Source: an uncultured Clostridia bacterium
Lineage (GTDB): Bacteria; Bacillota; Clostridia; Oscillospirales; Ruminococcaceae
Length of the DNA stretch: 12,030 nucleotides
Assembly (NCBI GenBank): GCA_946613705.1
Contig: CAMOFU010000054.1
Coordinates: 1-12,030, forward strand
Direction: 5' to 3'
Both the position numbers and the translations under genes were made by a program. The notes beneath the pieces are model-generated. The model saw only the letters and a list, made by a program, of their open reading frames with translations, was not told the DNA's origin and ran no database searches. Of the stretch, positions 1 to 6,706 are shown in pieces (the stretch's first letter is position 1; each line of letters opens with the position of its first letter).

Positions 1-118
1 CAAAAGGGTCTCCCCCAACAAGTCCCGCAGGCAGTAAAGATAAACTATCGTTTGCAGTGATACATTGCAAAATCGGAGTATTAATAAATATCTGCTTGAC
101 GAATGAGGGGGTTTTGTG
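1..118 (-). other. possible fragment of a short leftward reading frame at the window edge
   Basis: On the minus strand the frame is open from just after a TAG (119-121) to the left edge, 39 codons. The part nearest the edge reads LSLLPAGLVGGDPF, which looks protein-like rather than random. There is no ATG or GTG in the frame; the only usual alternative start is a TTG at 70-68, and no Shine-Dalgarno sequence precedes it. The frame also runs through the hairpin at 51-71 and lies partly under the promoter proposed at 96-125. It could be the start of a leftward gene, the remnant of a repeat, or chance. I do not recognise a family. Confidence 0.2.
51..71. repeat. 9-bp perfect-to-near-perfect hairpin with triloop
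   Basis: TTTGCAGTG (51-59) pairs with CATTGCAAA (63-71) around the loop ATA, with one G-T wobble. Neither strand has a T-run directly after it, so it does not look like a terminator. It lies about 25 bases upstream of the LUD-gene promoter and could be an operator or part of a repeated element. Confidence 0.4.
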
Positions 119-125
119 CTATCAT
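96..125 (+). promoter_or_regulatory. probable sigma-A promoter for the LUD/GGDEF pair
   Basis: TTGACG (96-101) and TATCAT (120-125) are separated by 18 bases. TGC sits immediately before the -10 box, making it an extended -10 promoter. Transcription would begin near 132, leaving a leader of about 67 bases. The leader contains only a weak CCCGA/TCGGG pairing (147-151 with 171-175). Confidence 0.55.
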
Positions 126-198
126 ATAATTGGTGTAATTTATATCCCCGATAGAGTATATGATGTTTGGTCGGGAAATATGAACGGAGGGAAAACAC

Positions 199-867
199 AT
201 GAATGAGATCATGAAAAGGACCATTGAAAAGAAGCTCGAACGCACAGCCGAAAATCTGAGGAAGAACAACATTGAGGCATATATAGCAAGCGACAGAGCC
301 GAGGCGGTCAGGATAGTTGAGGGGCTTATGAAGGAAAACGACACGATCACCTGCGGCGGCTCCGAGACACTTAAAGAGAGCGGTGTGATGGAGCTGATGA
401 CGAGCGGGAGATACAACTTTCTCGATCGTTCAAAGGCAGCAGACCGCAGCGAGGTCGAGGCGATATACCGTCAGGCATTCACAGCGGACGTATTCCTGAC
501 CTCTGCAAATGCTGTTACCGAAAACGGCGAGCTTTACAACGTAGACGGCAACGGCAACCGTGTGGCGGCGATCATCTACGGTCCCAAGTCGGTGATATTC
601 GTAGTGGGCTGCAACAAGATAGTCAGGAACATAGACGAGGCGATAAAGCGCGTTAAGTGCTGGGCGGCTCCGCCGAACGCGGACAGGCTCGGTTTAGACA
701 CGCCCTGTGCCAAGCTTGGCGAGTGTGTATCTGTAAAGGCGGGCGGCGATATGCCGTCGGGGTGCAGGAGCGAGAGCAGGATATGCTGCAGCTATGCGGT
801 AAGCGCATATCAGCGCATCAAGGGACGTATGAAAGTCGTGCTCGTAGGGGAGGAGCTCGGCTTCTGA
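199..867 (+). CDS. LUD-domain protein (LutC/YkgG-like, lactate utilization family)
   Basis: This is a 222-residue soluble protein filled by one LUD (DUF162) domain. The recognisable family blocks are CGGSETLKESGV (52-63), the central GNRVAAIIYGPKSVIFVVGCNKIV (119-142, key residues G128, G137, N139, K140), and a Cys-bearing tail with TPC (168-170), C176, C189, SRICC (193-197) and VVLVGEELG. Relatives include LutC subunits of L-lactate oxidation complexes, but stand-alone LUD proteins of clostridia have no proven reaction, so lactate oxidation is not established here. LutA and LutB are absent from the window. The cysteine-rich tail seems to carry extra residues between C176 and C189 compared with the usual compact GxCxxCxSxxRIC arrangement. 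ATG at 199 follows GGAGGG by 7 bases. The next gene begins 30 bases downstream on the same strand with no terminator between, so co-transcription is likely. Confidence 0.85.
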   Translation: MNEIMKRTIEKKLERTAENLRKNNIEAYIASDRAEAVRIVEGLMKENDTITCGGSETLKESGVMELMTSGRYNFLDRSKAADRSEVEAIYRQAFTADVFLTSANAVTENGELYNVDGNGNRVAAIIYGPKSVIFVVGCNKIVRNIDEAIKRVKCWAAPPNADRLGLDTPCAKLGECVSVKAGGDMPSGCRSESRICCSYAVSAYQRIKGRMKVVLVGEELGF

Positions 868-897
868 TAAATAGCAGAACAGAGGGACGGACCGCAG

Positions 898-2793
898 ATG
901 ATAAATTATAACGACAGACAATTCAGGGTGCTCGGTATCTGCGCTGCGGGTATACAGCAGGAAAATGTAAGCGAGCTTGTATATTCGATCGTGCGCAGCG
1001 CCTCTTCGCTGGGGCTCAAAAGCCTGATATTCAGCACCTTTACGGATATGTATAAGAAGAATGCCTTTGCCGCGGGCGAGGCGGGCATCTACAGCCTTAT
1101 CGACAACGATATGCTCGATGCCGTTATCGTGCTGCCCGAATCCATAAAGGACGACAGCATCACCGAAAGCATAATCGACCGTGCCGCCGAGCGCGGTGTT
1201 CCCGTGGTATCGATAGACAGGCAGACCGAGCGCTGTGTGAGCGTGCTGTTCAATTACGGCGACAGCTTTGAGAACGTGGTAAGGCACGTCATCACGGAGC
1301 ACGGGTGCAGGAGGATCAATTTCGTTGCGGGAATGAAGGGCAACAGCTTCTCGGAGGAACGGATAGACAGGTTCAGGAAGGTCCTCGCCGAGGAGGGACT
1401 GGAGTTCGATGAGCGGCGGCTGGGCTACGGAGACTTCTGGAGCGGTCCGACGCGGGCGCTTGCAGAGAGCTGGTTCACGAGCGGTATACCGCTGCCCGAG
1501 GCCGTTATCTGCGCGAACGATGCGATGGCGATAGAGGTGTGCAGAGTGCTCAAGGAGCACGGAGTCCGCGTGCCCGACGATATGATAGTCACCGGCTTTG
1601 ACGGCATAGAGCTCGAAAAATACCACACTCCCCGCCTGACCACCTGTGCCGTGGATATAAACGAGGCAGGCATGGCGGCTGTGGGTGCGGCGATAAGGCT
1701 GATAAACGGCGAGAGCTGCCCGCCCGTGCTGGCGATACCCTATAAGCCTCGGATCTCGCAGTCCTGCGGGTGCTCGCCCGTGAACATGAACATCATCGCC
1801 GACAAGGTCATGGAGCTCAACAATGAGATCGTCCGCGACGACGGACACGAGAGCTATATGTTCACCTATCTGGCAAGGGGGCTTGCGTGCAGCGATGTGA
1901 GCAAGCTGGCAGAGGTGATGCATCATTACTGCGATACGCAGACCTGGTGCTGCATAGATATCGACTATTTCTCGGACAAGCGTTCAAGGCGGCGCTTCGG
2001 CGGAGCATTCACAAAGCAGATGCAGCTGATAATGTATACCGTCGATCACTCATTGGACAACAAGGTGTTCGACACCGAGCTGCTGCTCCCCGAGCTCGGC
2101 AAGGATCTGAACGAATTCGATTCGATGATGTTCTGCCCGCTGCACTACGAGGCGGAGCTGATCGGGTATATGGTCTTCCACATGGACCTTGAGCGGACGA
2201 TCTTCCGCAACACAAGAAGGTTCGTGCTGCTGACCAATCAGATACTCGAGAGCTTCCGAAACCGTATGCTGATAGAGCGTGCCAACGCGAAGCTTGCGGA
2301 TATGCATATACACGATCCGATGACGGGGCTGCTCAACCGCCGCGGCTTCTACAAGACCGCTGCCAAGCTGACAAGAAGGCTCAACAAGACGAATGCGAGC
2401 GCGGTGGTATTCTCGGTGGATATGGATAATCTTAAAACGATAAACGATACCTTCGGGCACAACGAGGGCGACAAGGCGATAAAGGCACTGGCATCATCGC
2501 TGGTGAAATGCTCCTCCGAGGGGGATATCTGCTCGCGCTTCGGCGGAGATGAGTTCATCGTGCTCTCGGAGAACACCGATGATGAGTATATCTCTGACTA
2601 CGAGCGCCGTGTGAACGAGCTGCTCTCCGAGCATACAAGACGCACAAAGGCGCCGTATACGGTGCTCGTGAGCATCGGCTCCATCTGCACTCGCTTTTCC
2701 TCGGCAGACGGCCTCGATGAATGCATAAGGCTTGCCGATGAACGTATGTACGACGAAAAGAAAAGGCACAAACGTTCGGAAAGCAGGCGCTGA
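898..2793 (+). CDS. LacI-type ligand-binding domain fused to GGDEF diguanylate cyclase
   Basis: This 631-residue protein has no signal peptide or membrane segment and is probably cytosolic. Residues about 10-285 form a periplasmic-binding-protein/LacI-type sensor (family-typical stretches include VVSIDRQ, AVICANDAMAIEV, VTGFDGIE and the closing SCGC). The helix-turn-helix of true LacI regulators is missing. Residues about 290-450 are a linker that may be GAF-like (MMFCPLHYE, IGYMVFHMD). A signalling helix leads into DPMTGLLNRRGF and a GGDEF domain with intact GGDEF at 549-553, preceded by the metal-binding DMDNLKTIND segment. It should therefore make cyclic di-GMP from two GTP. The usual inhibitory RxxD site five residues before GGDEF reads SEGD (540-543), so product inhibition at that site is probably lost. 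No EAL or HD-GYP domain is present. The ligand is unknown; a sugar is typical for this fold. It follows the LUD gene by 30 bases, probably in the same transcript. Confidence 0.9.
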   Translation: MINYNDRQFRVLGICAAGIQQENVSELVYSIVRSASSLGLKSLIFSTFTDMYKKNAFAAGEAGIYSLIDNDMLDAVIVLPESIKDDSITESIIDRAAERGVPVVSIDRQTERCVSVLFNYGDSFENVVRHVITEHGCRRINFVAGMKGNSFSEERIDRFRKVLAEEGLEFDERRLGYGDFWSGPTRALAESWFTSGIPLPEAVICANDAMAIEVCRVLKEHGVRVPDDMIVTGFDGIELEKYHTPRLTTCAVDINEAGMAAVGAAIRLINGESCPPVLAIPYKPRISQSCGCSPVNMNIIADKVMELNNEIVRDDGHESYMFTYLARGLACSDVSKLAEVMHHYCDTQTWCCIDIDYFSDKRSRRRFGGAFTKQMQLIMYTVDHSLDNKVFDTELLLPELGKDLNEFDSMMFCPLHYEAELIGYMVFHMDLERTIFRNTRRFVLLTNQILESFRNRMLIERANAKLADMHIHDPMTGLLNRRGFYKTAAKLTRRLNKTNASAVVFSVDMDNLKTINDTFGHNEGDKAIKALASSLVKCSSEGDICSRFGGDEFIVLSENTDDEYISDYERRVNELLSEHTRRTKAPYTVLVSIGSICTRFSSADGLDECIRLADERMYDEKKRHKRSESRR

Positions 2794-2849
2794 TTTGGAA
2801 AATAAAGGCACTTTTCCGCTATTTTACTGTAAAAAGTCGCCGAATCTTG

Positions 2850-2878
2850 TTGACAGCCCGCACTTTTTGCGCTATAAT
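2850..2878 (+). promoter_or_regulatory. perfect consensus sigma-A promoter for the dehydratase gene
   Basis: TTGACA (2850-2855) and TATAAT (2873-2878) match the consensus exactly, with the optimal 17-base spacer. Transcription would start near 2885, giving a leader of about 95 bases that holds a strong hairpin. Confidence 0.85.
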
Positions 2879-2891
2879 GTAATAGTCGAAA

Positions 2892-2928
2892 TCGGCAGAT
2901 CGGGCTCGCAGCAGCCTGTATCTGTCGG
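2892..2928 (+). promoter_or_regulatory. leader hairpin at the 5' end of the dehydratase transcript
   Basis: Bases 2892-2900 pair with 2920-2928 (9 pairs, two of them G-U in RNA), then 2901-2905 pair with 2914-2918 (5 pairs) with T2919 bulged, around an 8-base loop (2906-2913). The hairpin starts about 7 bases after the expected transcription start. No U-run follows, so it is not a simple terminator. GATCGG at 2898-2903 could alternatively pair with CCGATC at 2941-2946, so a second fold is possible. It could stabilise the mRNA or act as a recognition hairpin for an antitermination factor of the LoaP/NusG type; the function is inference. Confidence 0.5.
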
Positions 2929-2979
2929 TCAGCATTTGAACCGATCGTTTAGAAATTATAAATAAGGGGTTTAATTCAT

Positions 2980-4899
2980 TTGAAAAACGCACCGTCTTTT
3001 TTGCAAAATTTCAATAAAAGAAAGCTGATGCTCGCATTTGCGGATGTGTTTATCATAGTGGCATCGGCTCTGTTTGCCAATTTTATCCTTTCCGTGATAG
3101 ATAAGCCTGTCGGAAGAAGAGTCGTGGTGGAGTGCATGGTGATAGGAGCATTCTTCTGCGTGGCGGCAATGACCTTCTGCGGGCTCTACAGCAGGATGTG
3201 GAGGTATTTCAACCGCAAGGACTACCTGTTCTGCCTTGTGGGCACGCTGGCAGGGTTCCTGCTCGGGTATTCGCTGCTGTATCTGATAACGCAAAGGTTT
3301 TACGGGCTGTTTACTCTGCTGCACGTTGTGATATCTGTGATAGGCATTCTGTTATTCAGGCTGCTGTTCAAGAATGCGTTCATAACTCTGTCCACCACTG
3401 CCGCCGAAAAACATAAGGGCAAGCGCACGATGATCGTCGGTGCGGGCACGACCTGTGCTCTTATGATGACCGAGATCAAAAGAGCCAAGCTGCTGAAGGA
3501 GAAGAATGCTTCGGCAAGGTATGACCCCGTGTGCGTCATAGACGACGATCCCGCAAAGATCGGCAAGCAGTTCGACGGGGGCGTTACCGTTGTCGGCGGA
3601 ACGGAGGATATACCGCGGTTCGTCAAGGAGTTTGCGGTGGAGCAGATAATCTTTGCTATCCCCTCCTGCCCCGAGGACCAAAAGCGCAGGATACTCGATA
3701 TCTGCCAGAACGCAAATGTCGGCGTGAAGGTGATACCGTATATCGGCGACCTGATCTTCTCGGAAAACAAGCCTATTATCGGTCAGCTGCGAGATATCCG
3801 TATAGAGGACCTTCTCGGGCGCGACCCGATAACCTTCGACAATAAGGATATCAAGGCCTTCATTGCGGGCAAGGTCTGCATGGTCACGGGCGGCGGCGGC
3901 TCTATCGGCTCGGAGCTGGTGAGACAGATCGTCAAGTTCGGTCCGAAGCAGATCATCATTGTGGATATCTACGAGAACAATGCTTACGAGATCCAGCAGG
4001 AGCTTATCATGGAATACGGCAGCAAGCTCGACCTCGTGACGCTGATAGCATCTGTGCGCGATTATCACAGAATGAATCAGATATATCTCAAATACAAGCC
4101 GCAGATAGTTTTCCACGCAGCGGCTCACAAGCACGTCCCGCTGATGGAGGTCAGCCCGATGGAGGCTATAAAGAACAACGTCATCGGCACCTTCAACGTT
4201 GCTACTCTTGCAGAGTATCACGGAGTGGAAAAGTTTGTTATGATCTCGACGGACAAGGCCGTGAACCCGACCAACGTTATGGGCGCTTCAAAGCGCTGCT
4301 GCGAGATGGTGATACAGTATCTCTCCCAGCAGGCAGACACAAGGACGGAATTTGTCACGACCCGCTTCGGAAACGTTCTCGGCTCCAACGGCTCGGTGAT
4401 CCCGCTGTTCAAGAAGCAGATCGAGCGCGGCGGCCCCGTTACCGTTACTCACCCCGAGATAATCCGCTACTTCATGACGATACCCGAGGCTGTGAACCTT
4501 GTCATGGAGGCGGCTGCGATCGCACACGGCGGCGAGATATTCGTGCTGGATATGGGTCAGCCCGTGAAGATCGTAACGCTTGCCGAGAACCTTATAAAGA
4601 TGTACGGCAAGGTGCCTAATGAGGATATAGATATCGTATTTACGGGTCTTCGCCCCGGTGAGAAGATCAAGGAGGAGCTGCTCATGATGGAGGAGGGGCT
4701 CAAGAGCACCCAGAACAAGCTCATCTTCATCGGACAGCAGATAAAGATAGACGAGGAAAGCTTTGTGGCTGACCTTGAGATGCTGAAAAAATCCGCAGCC
4801 AAGGATAATGAGGCAGAGGCCGTAGCTGCCCTTCACAGGATAGTGCCGACCTTTACTACTCCCGAGGAGTTCAACAAGAAGGAGCTCCACATCAGCTGA
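2980..4899 (+). CDS. membrane nucleotide-sugar 4,6-dehydratase/epimerase (CapD/WbpM/PglF family)
   Basis: This 639-residue enzyme has the full long-form architecture. Four membrane segments lie at about 14-38, 48-70, 81-103 and 107-130. A first Rossmann domain with VGAG (153-156) follows, then the catalytic short-chain dehydrogenase domain with TGGGGSIG (303-310). The active-site block STDK (423-426) followed by M434 and K438 has Met where most family relatives have the Tyr of YxxxK, which is the hallmark of UDP-GlcNAc 4,6-dehydratases of the WbpM/PglF class. Such enzymes convert UDP-GlcNAc to the 4-keto-6-deoxy sugar on the cytoplasmic face, feeding surface polysaccharide or glycan synthesis. 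The exact substrate cannot be read from sequence. The start is TTG at 2980, supported by AAGGGG at 2964-2969 ten bases upstream; the next Met is residue 14, at the first membrane segment. The gene stands alone between its own promoter and a terminator, unlike many homologues that sit inside capsule clusters. Confidence 0.93.
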   Translation: MKNAPSFLQNFNKRKLMLAFADVFIIVASALFANFILSVIDKPVGRRVVVECMVIGAFFCVAAMTFCGLYSRMWRYFNRKDYLFCLVGTLAGFLLGYSLLYLITQRFYGLFTLLHVVISVIGILLFRLLFKNAFITLSTTAAEKHKGKRTMIVGAGTTCALMMTEIKRAKLLKEKNASARYDPVCVIDDDPAKIGKQFDGGVTVVGGTEDIPRFVKEFAVEQIIFAIPSCPEDQKRRILDICQNANVGVKVIPYIGDLIFSENKPIIGQLRDIRIEDLLGRDPITFDNKDIKAFIAGKVCMVTGGGGSIGSELVRQIVKFGPKQIIIVDIYENNAYEIQQELIMEYGSKLDLVTLIASVRDYHRMNQIYLKYKPQIVFHAAAHKHVPLMEVSPMEAIKNNVIGTFNVATLAEYHGVEKFVMISTDKAVNPTNVMGASKRCCEMVIQYLSQQADTRTEFVTTRFGNVLGSNGSVIPLFKKQIERGGPVTVTHPEIIRYFMTIPEAVNLVMEAAAIAHGGEIFVLDMGQPVKIVTLAENLIKMYGKVPNEDIDIVFTGLRPGEKIKEELLMMEEGLKSTQNKLIFIGQQIKIDEESFVADLEMLKKSAAKDNEAEAVAALHRIVPTFTTPEEFNKKELHIS

Positions 4900-4936
4900 T
4901 CTGCGTCGGGTAATTGAAAAACGATACACATACCAA

Positions 4937-4990
4937 ACCGCCCCGAGAGTCTGAGAAAGGCTCTCGGGGCGGTGCTTGTTTTATTTGTTC
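4937..4990 (+). terminator. strong intrinsic terminator, probably bidirectional
   Basis: Bases 4937-4951 pair with 4959-4973 (15 pairs including one wobble, very GC-rich) around the loop TGAGAAA, followed by a T-rich tract from 4974. It ends the dehydratase transcript 37 bases after its stop. The convergent tcdA gene stops at 4981, just 7 bases from the stem, so the same hairpin probably ends the opposite operon, although the T content on that side is weaker. Confidence 0.88.
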
Positions 4991-5706
4991 TTCGGCTGCC
5001 CTGCGGCGATCGCCTTTATTACCTCTCCCGCAATTATCAGCCCCATCACCGACGGTACAAATGCATTCGAGGCGGGCACGCTCCTGCCTGCGTGCGTCTG
5101 CTCGTCGGCATCGGGGTGTACGGCAGGCGGCTCGGCAGAATAGACCACCCTGAGCTTTTTTACCCCGCGCTTCTTCAGCTCGCGGCGCATCACCCTCGCC
5201 AGCGGACAGACCGAGGTCTCGTAGATATCCGCTGCCCGCAGCTGCGTGGGGTCAAGCTTATTGCCCGCACCCATCGCGGAGATCACAGGCACTCCCGCCG
5301 CCTGCGACCGCATGATTATCTCGAGCTTGCCCGTGATGTTGTCGATAGCGTCGATAACATAGTCATAGCGCGTAAAGTCGAACTCATCCGCTGTCTCGGG
5401 CAGGAACAGGCATCTGCGGGCGGTCACCTCGGTGTCGGGCGAGATATCCTTCACCCGCGCCGCCGCCGCATCGACCTTATACATACCGACAGTGCTGTCA
5501 AGAGCTATTATCTGTCTGTTAAGGTTCGTGACCGCAACGGTATCGCTGTCGATCAGCTCCAGTGCGCCTATTCCGCTTCTTGCCAGCGCCTCGACCGCAT
5601 ATCCGCCGACTCCGCCTATGCCGAATACCGCGACGCGGCTCTCCGCGAGCCTTTTCATACCCTCCTCGCCGAAAAGCAGCCCCGTCCGTGAAAACCTTTC
5701 AAGCAT
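4981..5706 (-). CDS. tcdA: tRNA threonylcarbamoyladenosine dehydratase (ThiF/HesA-type)
   Basis: This 241-residue E1-like enzyme adenylates the carboxylate of t6A37 in ANN-decoding tRNAs and cyclises it to ct6A. It starts LERFSRTGLLFGEEGM, the usual TcdA/YgdL opening, followed by the nucleotide-binding loop GIGGVGG (29-35), LIDSD (51-55) and NLNRQ (61-65). The C-terminal SVCPLARVMRRELKKRG and FVPSVMGLIIAGEVIK also match the family. The frame is open further upstream to an ATG at 5781, but I chose ATG 5706 because GGGAGGA (5713-5719) precedes it by 6 bases and homologues begin here. It overlaps the end of bioB by 8 bases, implying translational coupling. In E. coli ct6A formation uses a sulfur-carrier system (CsdA/CsdE); no partner is visible in this window. 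Confidence 0.9.
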   Translation of the reverse strand: MLERFSRTGLLFGEEGMKRLAESRVAVFGIGGVGGYAVEALARSGIGALELIDSDTVAVTNLNRQIIALDSTVGMYKVDAAAARVKDISPDTEVTARRCLFLPETADEFDFTRYDYVIDAIDNITGKLEIIMRSQAAGVPVISAMGAGNKLDPTQLRAADIYETSVCPLARVMRRELKKRGVKKLRVVYSAEPPAVHPDADEQTHAGRSVPASNAFVPSVMGLIIAGEVIKAIAAGQPKNK

Positions 5707-6706
5707 GATCTGTCCTCCCGTTTTCAGCTTCCGAGCAGCCGCCCACTGTGAACCCGAGCTCTGAAAGCATCTCGATATCACCGCGTATGCTCGTGCCGCC
5801 CGTTGTGAGCATATTGCCCGTAACAGCAGAATTGGCTCCCGCGCGGAAGGCTTTTATGCCGCCCCGCTCCATCAGCCCCCTGCCCGCAGCAAGGCGGACA
5901 TCTGCCTCGGGAACTATAAATCGGAACAGCGCCACCGTCCGCAGTATCTCGTCCTCGGTGATCGGCGGCATTTCTCCGAACGGGGTACCCTTCATCGGTA
6001 TCAGCGCATTCAGCGGTATCGACTCGACCCCCAGCTGTGCTATGTCAAGCGCCATGTCTATCCTGTCCTGCACCGTTTCGCCCATACCGATTATACCGCC
6101 GCAGCAGATCGTCAGCCCCGCTGCCTTTGCGCGGCGGATCATGTCGAGCTTGTCGTCATAGGTATGTGTGGTGCAGACCTGCGGGAAGTATCTGCGGGAG
6201 GTCTCGATATTCTCGTGATACATGGTCACTCCCGCTTCCCTGAGCTGCCGCAGCTGCTCGTCTGTCATAAAGCCGTGAGATGCGCAGAGTATGAGCCTGC
6301 TCCTGCCGCTCATCATGCGGTAAGCCGCGAGCGCCTTTTCAAATGCCTCGCCCGTCAGCGTGCGCCCTGCGGTCACGATCGAATACCTCTGCACGCCCTC
6401 AGCCTCATTTTTCAGACAGTCCTCGGTCAGAGCCTCGGCATCAAGGAACTCGTATCGCTGCACATGGGTGCGGTAATGCGCCGACTGTGCGCAGTAGCGG
6501 CAGTTCTCGGGGCAGCCGCCGCTCCTGCCGTTGACGATGGTACACAGGTCGGCTCTGTCCCCGCAGAGCGCCCGCCTTATCCTGTCGGCACCCTCGCAGA
6601 GAGCCGAAAGCTCCCCGTCGGCAAGGAACGATAGCCCGTCCTGTCTGCCAAGCCTCCTACCGCCGATGATCTCATCTGCAAGCTGTAAAATATCCGCCGC
6701 TGTCAT
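5699..6706 (-). CDS. bioB: biotin synthase, radical SAM, atypical auxiliary-cluster ligands
   Basis: This 335-residue enzyme inserts sulfur into dethiobiotin to form biotin. The radical-SAM motif CxxxCxxC is intact at C65, C69 and C72 (GGCPENCRYCAQSAHY). By comparison with the E. coli enzyme from memory, the auxiliary-cluster positions are: C97 equivalent = Ser109 (RYSIVTAG), C128 equivalent = C141 (LILCASHG), C188 equivalent = C201 followed by C202 (TICCGG), and R260 equivalent = R271 (DVRLAAGR). One classical [2Fe-2S] ligand is thus missing and an extra Cys is adjacent to another, as reported for BioB variants of obligate anaerobes. Other family blocks (HENIETS, TTHTYDDKLD, NALIPMKGTP, AGANSAVTGN) are normal, so the enzyme is probably active. 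ATG 6706 overlaps the TGA of the upstream thiolase gene as ATGA. No bioA, bioD or bioF is present nearby. Confidence 0.95.
   Translation of the reverse strand: MTAADILQLADEIIGGRRLGRQDGLSFLADGELSALCEGADRIRRALCGDRADLCTIVNGRSGGCPENCRYCAQSAHYRTHVQRYEFLDAEALTEDCLKNEAEGVQRYSIVTAGRTLTGEAFEKALAAYRMMSGRSRLILCASHGFMTDEQLRQLREAGVTMYHENIETSRRYFPQVCTTHTYDDKLDMIRRAKAAGLTICCGGIIGMGETVQDRIDMALDIAQLGVESIPLNALIPMKGTPFGEMPPITEDEILRTVALFRFIVPEADVRLAAGRGLMERGGIKAFRAGANSAVTGNMLTTGGTSIRGDIEMLSELGFTVGGCSEAENGRTDHA

Noticed and set aside
694..1926. 410-codon open frame on the minus strand
   Set aside because: It lies antisense to the LUD and GGDEF genes, which have clear domains and ribosome sites. Its translation is rich in His, Arg and Ala as expected of a codon-bias shadow, and shows no family motif.
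2797..2817. GGAAAA/TTTTCC hairpin after the GGDEF gene as a terminator
   Set aside because: The stem is only six AT-rich pairs with a nine-base loop and no continuous T-run. It may slow polymerase, but I cannot support a terminator.
3352..4221. 289-codon antisense frame under the dehydratase gene
   Set aside because: It is fully inside a strongly supported gene on the other strand, with no ribosome site or recognisable domain.
4972..5691. 239-codon plus-strand frame opposite tcdA
   Set aside because: It starts inside the terminator region and is a shadow of tcdA, which carries the family motifs.
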